A stretch of 64,000 nt of DNA from Desulfogranum marinum. GTDB taxonomy: Bacteria; Desulfobacterota; Desulfobulbia; Desulfobulbales; Desulfobulbaceae. Both the position numbers and the translations under genes were made by a program. This document shows, one piece after another, positions 60,601 through 64,000 of this stretch. Every line of letters starts with the position of its first letter. Within the stretch, counting starts at the first letter, position 1. The stretch spans positions 1 through 64,000 of the forward strand of contig NZ_JAFFQD010000024.1 of NCBI RefSeq assembly GCF_016918565.1, written 5' to 3'. The notes beneath the pieces are model-generated. The model made no database searches. It saw only the letters and a list, made by a program, of their open reading frames with translations, and was not told the DNA's origin.

Positions 60601-61362
60601 ATGACACCCATGGTACATCCGGAAAGTGAACAATATATTATAATTGCCGAACATCTTAACAAAATTTATCCAGGTTCTATCAAGGCCCTTGATGACTTCA
60701 CTGTCAAGGTAAAGAAGGGCGAAGTGGTAGTTGTCATAGGGCCGTCAGGTTCCGGGAAGTCGACCTTTTTGCGGTGTTTGAACGGGCTTGAAGAAGTCGA
60801 TTCCGGTCAAATCATTGTTGATAATATTCCCTTGGATGATAATGAAAAACATCGTCTGGAGATCAGGAGGGAAGTGGGAATGGTGTTTCAAGCCTTTAAC
60901 CTGTTCCCGCACATGACTGTCCTGGAAAACATAAACCTGGCACAGCAGCTGGTGCGCAAGGCGAGCAGGAAAGAAGCCACGGCCGTTACCCGCTCTTTGC
61001 TCGAAAAAGTAGGAGTGGCGAACAAGGCGGACAGTTATCCGGAAGCCCTTTCTGGTGGTCAGCAGCAAAGGGTTGCCATTGCCAGGGCACTGGCCTTGAT
61101 GCCAAAAGTGATGCTTTTTGATGAGGCGACAAGTGCGTTGGACCCGGAAATGATCGGAGAGGTCCTGGATGTAATGCGTGATCTTGCTGCTGAGGGAATG
61201 ACTATGGTGGTGGTGACTCATGAAATGGGTTTTGCCAGGGAAGTGAGCGACCGTGTAGTCTTCATGGAAGATGGGCGTATTGTTGAAGCAGGTGATACAG
61301 AGGCTTTTTTTTCTGCACCGCAACAGGAAAGAACCAATGATTTTTTGCGGCAAATTCTGTAA
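60601..61362 (+). CDS. Polar amino-acid ABC transporter ATPase (GlnQ-like)
   Basis: A 253-residue ATP-binding subunit. Walker [11 protein letters not shown]-loop [17 protein letters not shown], signature LSGGQQQR, Walker [15 protein letters not shown] and the H-loop [11 protein letters not shown] are all intact. It drives the flanking permeases. The ATG at 60601 has GGAGAGGG 5 nt upstream. Confidence 0.94.
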   Translation: MTPMVHPESEQYIIIAEHLNKIYPGSIKALDDFTVKVKKGEVVVVIGPSGSGKSTFLRCLNGLEEVDSGQIIVDNIPLDDNEKHRLEIRREVGMVFQAFNLFPHMTVLENINLAQQLVRKASRKEATAVTRSLLEKVGVANKADSYPEALSGGQQQRVAIARALALMPKVMLFDEATSALDPEMIGEVLDVMRDLAAEGMTMVVVTHEMGFAREVSDRVVFMEDGRIVEAGDTEAFFSAPQQERTNDFLRQIL

Positions 61363-61432
61363 GCTGTTTTTGGACCAAGAGTAACTTGTTGGTAATACCA
61401 CATTTTTTACTGCAATCTAAGGAGGCATAATT

Positions 61433-62260
61433 ATGCAAAGCAAGGCTCGACTCGTCGTAATGGTTTTGTCCTTTTTCGTTATTGCTGCACTTGTCCAGCC
61501 GTGTATGGCAGGAGAACTGCACAATAAACTCGCTGCTGAAAGTACCATAGAGCAGATTGTCAAGCGTGGCACGATCAAGGTCGGTATGGATATTTTTGTT
61601 CCCTGGGCTATGAAAAATAAGAAAGGCGAACTCGTCGGTTTTGAAATAGATGTGGCTAAGCAACTCGCCGAAGACATGGGGATTAAGGTGGAATTTGTGC
61701 CCACAAAATGGTCAGGGATTATTCCTGCGCTGGCTGCTGGAAAATTTGATGTAATTATTGGCGGTATGACCGTGACCCCCAAACGGAACATGAAAATTAA
61801 TTTCACCAGGCCTTATTATTATACCAGTCAGGGATTGCTGGCCAATCGTAAAATGACAGAGGGCTTTACCATTGAAGATTTCAATAGTCCTGAAGTCACT
61901 ATTGCTGCCCGTCTTGGTTCCACCGGTGCTGTGGCTGCAAAAGCCAATTTCCCTAAGGCTAGATTGCGGCTGTTTGATGATGAACCAGCCGCTGTACAAG
62001 AAGTAAAAAATGGACGTGTTCACGCAATGGTAGGAGGACAACCACTACCTGCACACATCGCTTCTGAATCTCCAGATACTCTGAAAGCATTCGGCGAGCA
62101 ACTGATGAAGGAGCCAATGTGCTTTGGTATTCGCAAAGGCGATGTGGACACCTTGAATTTTTTTAATAACTGGATCGAGATTGTCAGGGCGAAAGGCTGG
62201 ATTGATGAGAAATACTCCTACTGGTTTGAGAGCACGCAGTGGAAAGATCAGCTGCAATAG
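61433..62260 (+). CDS. Polar amino-acid ABC transporter binding protein
   Basis: A 275-residue periplasmic family-3 solute-binding protein. The signal peptide is ARLVVMVLSFFVIAALVQPCMA. GTIKVGMDIFVPWAMKNKKGELVGFEIDVAKQL is the family signature. The ligand arginine equivalent is in FDVIIGGMTVTPKRNMKINFTRPY. The binding pocket is compatible with a polar or acidic amino acid; it cannot be named from sequence. AAGGAGG is placed 6 nt before the ATG at 61433. Confidence 0.92.
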   Translation: MQSKARLVVMVLSFFVIAALVQPCMAGELHNKLAAESTIEQIVKRGTIKVGMDIFVPWAMKNKKGELVGFEIDVAKQLAEDMGIKVEFVPTKWSGIIPALAAGKFDVIIGGMTVTPKRNMKINFTRPYYYTSQGLLANRKMTEGFTIEDFNSPEVTIAARLGSTGAVAAKANFPKARLRLFDDEPAAVQEVKNGRVHAMVGGQPLPAHIASESPDTLKAFGEQLMKEPMCFGIRKGDVDTLNFFNNWIEIVRAKGWIDEKYSYWFESTQWKDQLQ

Positions 62261-62293
62261 CAGCATGATCGATTCTTTATATATTTTTTAAAA

Positions 62294-63178
62294 ATGCTAT
62301 CATCCCGTCATAAACTGAGTCTACTCGACTTTCTGCTCATTACCCTGCTGCTTGGTGCAGCAGGGTTTATTATTTTTAGGATAACTTTACGCCTTGATTA
62401 TGATTGGAACTGGTCGATAATCCCCCAGTATCTCTTCCGGTATGATCAGGAACAGGGCCGGTGGGTAACCAATTATCTTGTCGAAGGTCTGCTGACAACG
62501 CTGCGACTCAGTCTTTGGAGCAGTGTGCTTGCATTTGCTCTTGGCTTGCTTATGGCACTTGCCCGTACCAGTTCAAGTCTTTTTTTACAGTTAATATCTC
62601 GCTGTTATATCGAACTGATGCGCAATTTACCGCCATTGGTTATTATATTTATTTTTTATTTTTTTCTTGCCGATCAATTTTTGCCCCTTTTGGGACTTGA
62701 TGCTTTGCTCGCCAAAAGTTCACCTGGTTTGCAAAAGCTGGTCGCATTTTGTTTTTCGCCGGTGTCATCGTTGATCCCTTTTTTGTCGGCCCTTATAACG
62801 CTGGCTGTTTTTGAAAGCGCCTATGTGGCAGAAATTCTCAGGTCAGGGATAGAATCCATATCAAGGCATCAGTGGGAGGCAGCGCATGCACTGGGCCTGA
62901 AACGATGGCAGACCTTATATTATATTATTCTTCCCCAGGCTTTTCGGAGGGTGCTCCCCCCTCTGGCCGGGCAGATAATTTCGTTGATAAAAGATTCTGC
63001 TATTGTCTCTGTTATCTCTATCCAAGAACTGACCTATCAAGGGACGCAGCTAATGGCCTCAACCTATTTAACCATTGAAGTGTGGATTACCATTGCCTGT
63101 ATGTATCTTTTGCTTACCTTTCCCTGTTCAACAGCCGTGAGCTGGTTGGAGAGACGAATGAGTCGAAATCAAGGGTGA
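62294..63178 (+). CDS. Polar amino-acid ABC transporter permease (second)
   Basis: A 294-residue inner-membrane permease. It has six to seven helices, with LMRNLPPLVIIFIFYFFLADQFLPLL and the EAA loop SISRHQWEAAHALGLKRWQTLYYIILPQA. It is longer than the first permease because of a loop around residues 135-160. It is the partner of the 59799 permease in one heterodimeric transporter. The start has no clear ribosome-binding site. Confidence 0.92.
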   Translation: MLSSRHKLSLLDFLLITLLLGAAGFIIFRITLRLDYDWNWSIIPQYLFRYDQEQGRWVTNYLVEGLLTTLRLSLWSSVLAFALGLLMALARTSSSLFLQLISRCYIELMRNLPPLVIIFIFYFFLADQFLPLLGLDALLAKSSPGLQKLVAFCFSPVSSLIPFLSALITLAVFESAYVAEILRSGIESISRHQWEAAHALGLKRWQTLYYIILPQAFRRVLPPLAGQIISLIKDSAIVSVISIQELTYQGTQLMASTYLTIEVWITIACMYLLLTFPCSTAVSWLERRMSRNQG

Positions 63179-63260
63179 GAACGCTATTGTTGCACTCTTT
63201 GCAAGGCTCCGTTATCCTATGTGTGTTTACTGGTAATGATAAGTAGCTCAGCACTGCCGC

Positions 63261-63329
63261 ACTGTCAGACAGTAAATCAGGCTTTGGATTCAGCGCAGAT
63301 GCGCTGCGCTTATCCAGCCTGCGTACTGG
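63261..63329. repeat. Cluster of three small palindromes
   Basis: ACTGTCAGACAGT (63261-63273), CAGCGCAGATGCGCTG (63291-63306) and CCAGCCTGCGTACTGG (63314-63329) are three successive hairpins in 70 nt, downstream of the amino-acid ABC operon. They may end the operon transcript or be a REP-like repeat. Confidence 0.45.
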
Positions 63330-63391
63330 ACGGTCGCCGGCTAGAATGTGGTGCAGTGAAGGTTATTTTTTTATTTTAGCTAGTTGAACAT

Positions 63392-64000
63392 ATGACAAAA
63401 CATTTTTTTGTTCAGAAAATCCTGTCTTGTTTTCTTTGTATTACCCTGCTTACGCTGCCAACCCATGTGTCTTCCATGACCATTGGTGAAGAGCGTCGCA
63501 TAGGGGAAAAACTGCTTTACTCTGTGCGTGGTGAGTTTACGGTCTTGGATGATCCTGATATTCATCAGTATATCAATCGGCTTGGGCAGAATGTGCTCAA
63601 CATTGTTGGCCCGCAATTTTTTGACTATCATTTTTTCGTGGTGAAAAGCTCCCAATTTAACGCCTTTGCCGCACCTGCGGGGCTGGTTTTTTTCTATACC
63701 GGACTGATAAAAACCATGAAGAGCGAGGACGAATTAATGAGTGTCCTTGCCCATGAGATCGGCCATGTGGTTAGCAGGCATATTTCTCAACGGATAGATC
63801 AGAGTACCAAGGTCAGCGCAGCAACCCTGGCCTTGGGGATTGCAGGGTTGGCCCTGGGAGTGCCGGCCCTGTCACAGGGGATACTGGCAGGGTCGCTTGC
63901 TGCAGGGCAGGCTATCCAGCTTCAATACAGTAGAAATGATGAGGAACAGGCTGACCGCCTTTCCTTTGAATGGATGCACGAAATGCATCGAAACCCCAAG
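63392..64000 (+). CDS. M48-family zinc metalloprotease (BepA/YfgC-like), 3' end outside window
   Basis: A partial gene: 203 codons are present and the frame is open to the window end. The signal peptide is FFVQKILSCFLCITLLTLPTHVSS, then MTIGEERRIGEKLLYSV. The zinc motif is LAHEIGHVVSRH (HExxH) and the downstream acidic ligand region is NDEEQADRLSFEWM. The arrangement fits the periplasmic BepA/YfgC family that maintains outer-membrane protein assembly, often with a C-terminal TPR domain that would lie beyond the window. The ATG is at 63392. Confidence 0.9.
   Translation, partial: MTKHFFVQKILSCFLCITLLTLPTHVSSMTIGEERRIGEKLLYSVRGEFTVLDDPDIHQYINRLGQNVLNIVGPQFFDYHFFVVKSSQFNAFAAPAGLVFFYTGLIKTMKSEDELMSVLAHEIGHVVSRHISQRIDQSTKVSAATLALGIAGLALGVPALSQGILAGSLAAGQAIQLQYSRNDEEQADRLSFEWMHEMHRNPK

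Noticed and set aside
1-64000. CRISPR arrays, rRNA genes, prophage or integrase modules
   Set aside because: No regularly spaced direct repeats, no rRNA-like sequence and no phage structural or integrase genes were seen; the tRNA-Glu has no integrase or duplicated 3' end beside it.

Overview
The window reads as a chromosomal segment of a Gram-negative anaerobe, most likely a Desulfobacterota/Desulfobulbales-type bacterium. This is an inference from three things: a futalosine-type menaquinone cluster (mqnE-mqnC-deaminase-mqnA-ubiE-ubiX-ubiA); many secondary uptake systems for organic anions (TTT, TAXI-TRAP) together with multihaem cytochromes; and short structured repeats scattered between genes. 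No dsr, apr or sat gene lies here, so sulfate reduction itself is not shown.

Layout. 1-2.7 kb: tRNA-Glu(CUC) with its own promoter and terminator, an iron-sulfur flavoprotein and malQ. 2.9-4.3 kb: a compact sigma-70 factor. 4.3-11.6 kb: the menaquinone operon, tightly packed with overlapping stop/start codons, ending in a DUF3108 exported protein. 11.6-25 kb: housekeeping genes (two Hsp20s, purC, an S4 protein, dCMP deaminase, TerC, a PEP-synthase/PPDK regulator, a dihaem cytochrome, a geranylgeranyl-reductase-type flavoprotein, pepN, an esterase, PsiE-like and Usp proteins), with three mobile or structured repeats.

25.7-53.9 kb is accessory. It holds, in order: a tripartite tricarboxylate transporter with an arylsulfotransferase and a GntR regulator; an AIM24 protein; a Tat-exported molybdenum hydroxylase pair (IorAB-like); a wrecked sugar ABC ATPase; an OprB porin; a fused EIIA-HPr-EI plus a PtsG-type permease carrying two EIIB domains; a TAXI-TRAP transporter flanked by a graveyard of transposase, LacI and GNAT fragments; and finally a periplasmic sulfatase and HAD protein followed by cytochrome b, Rieske and an eight-haem TPR cytochrome. 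Two enzymes of sulfate-ester chemistry, one predicted cytoplasmic and one periplasmic, lie about 17 kb apart.

54-64 kb returns to core functions: a glycosyltransferase, a BFD-type Fe-S protein, uvrC, a DsrE-like protein, a double ABC ATPase (YejF type), a complete polar amino-acid ABC operon, and the start of an M48 protease cut by the window end.

The least ordinary signals are: (1) the sulfatase-HAD-bc-octahaem cluster; (2) TTT plus cytoplasmic arylsulfotransferase; (3) at least three kinds of MITE-like elements, one with a perfect 8-bp target duplication typical of IS66, several sharing a recurring GGTAAGCG-AGACTCCGA core; and (4) an ABC ATPase destroyed by what looks like a microhomology deletion.
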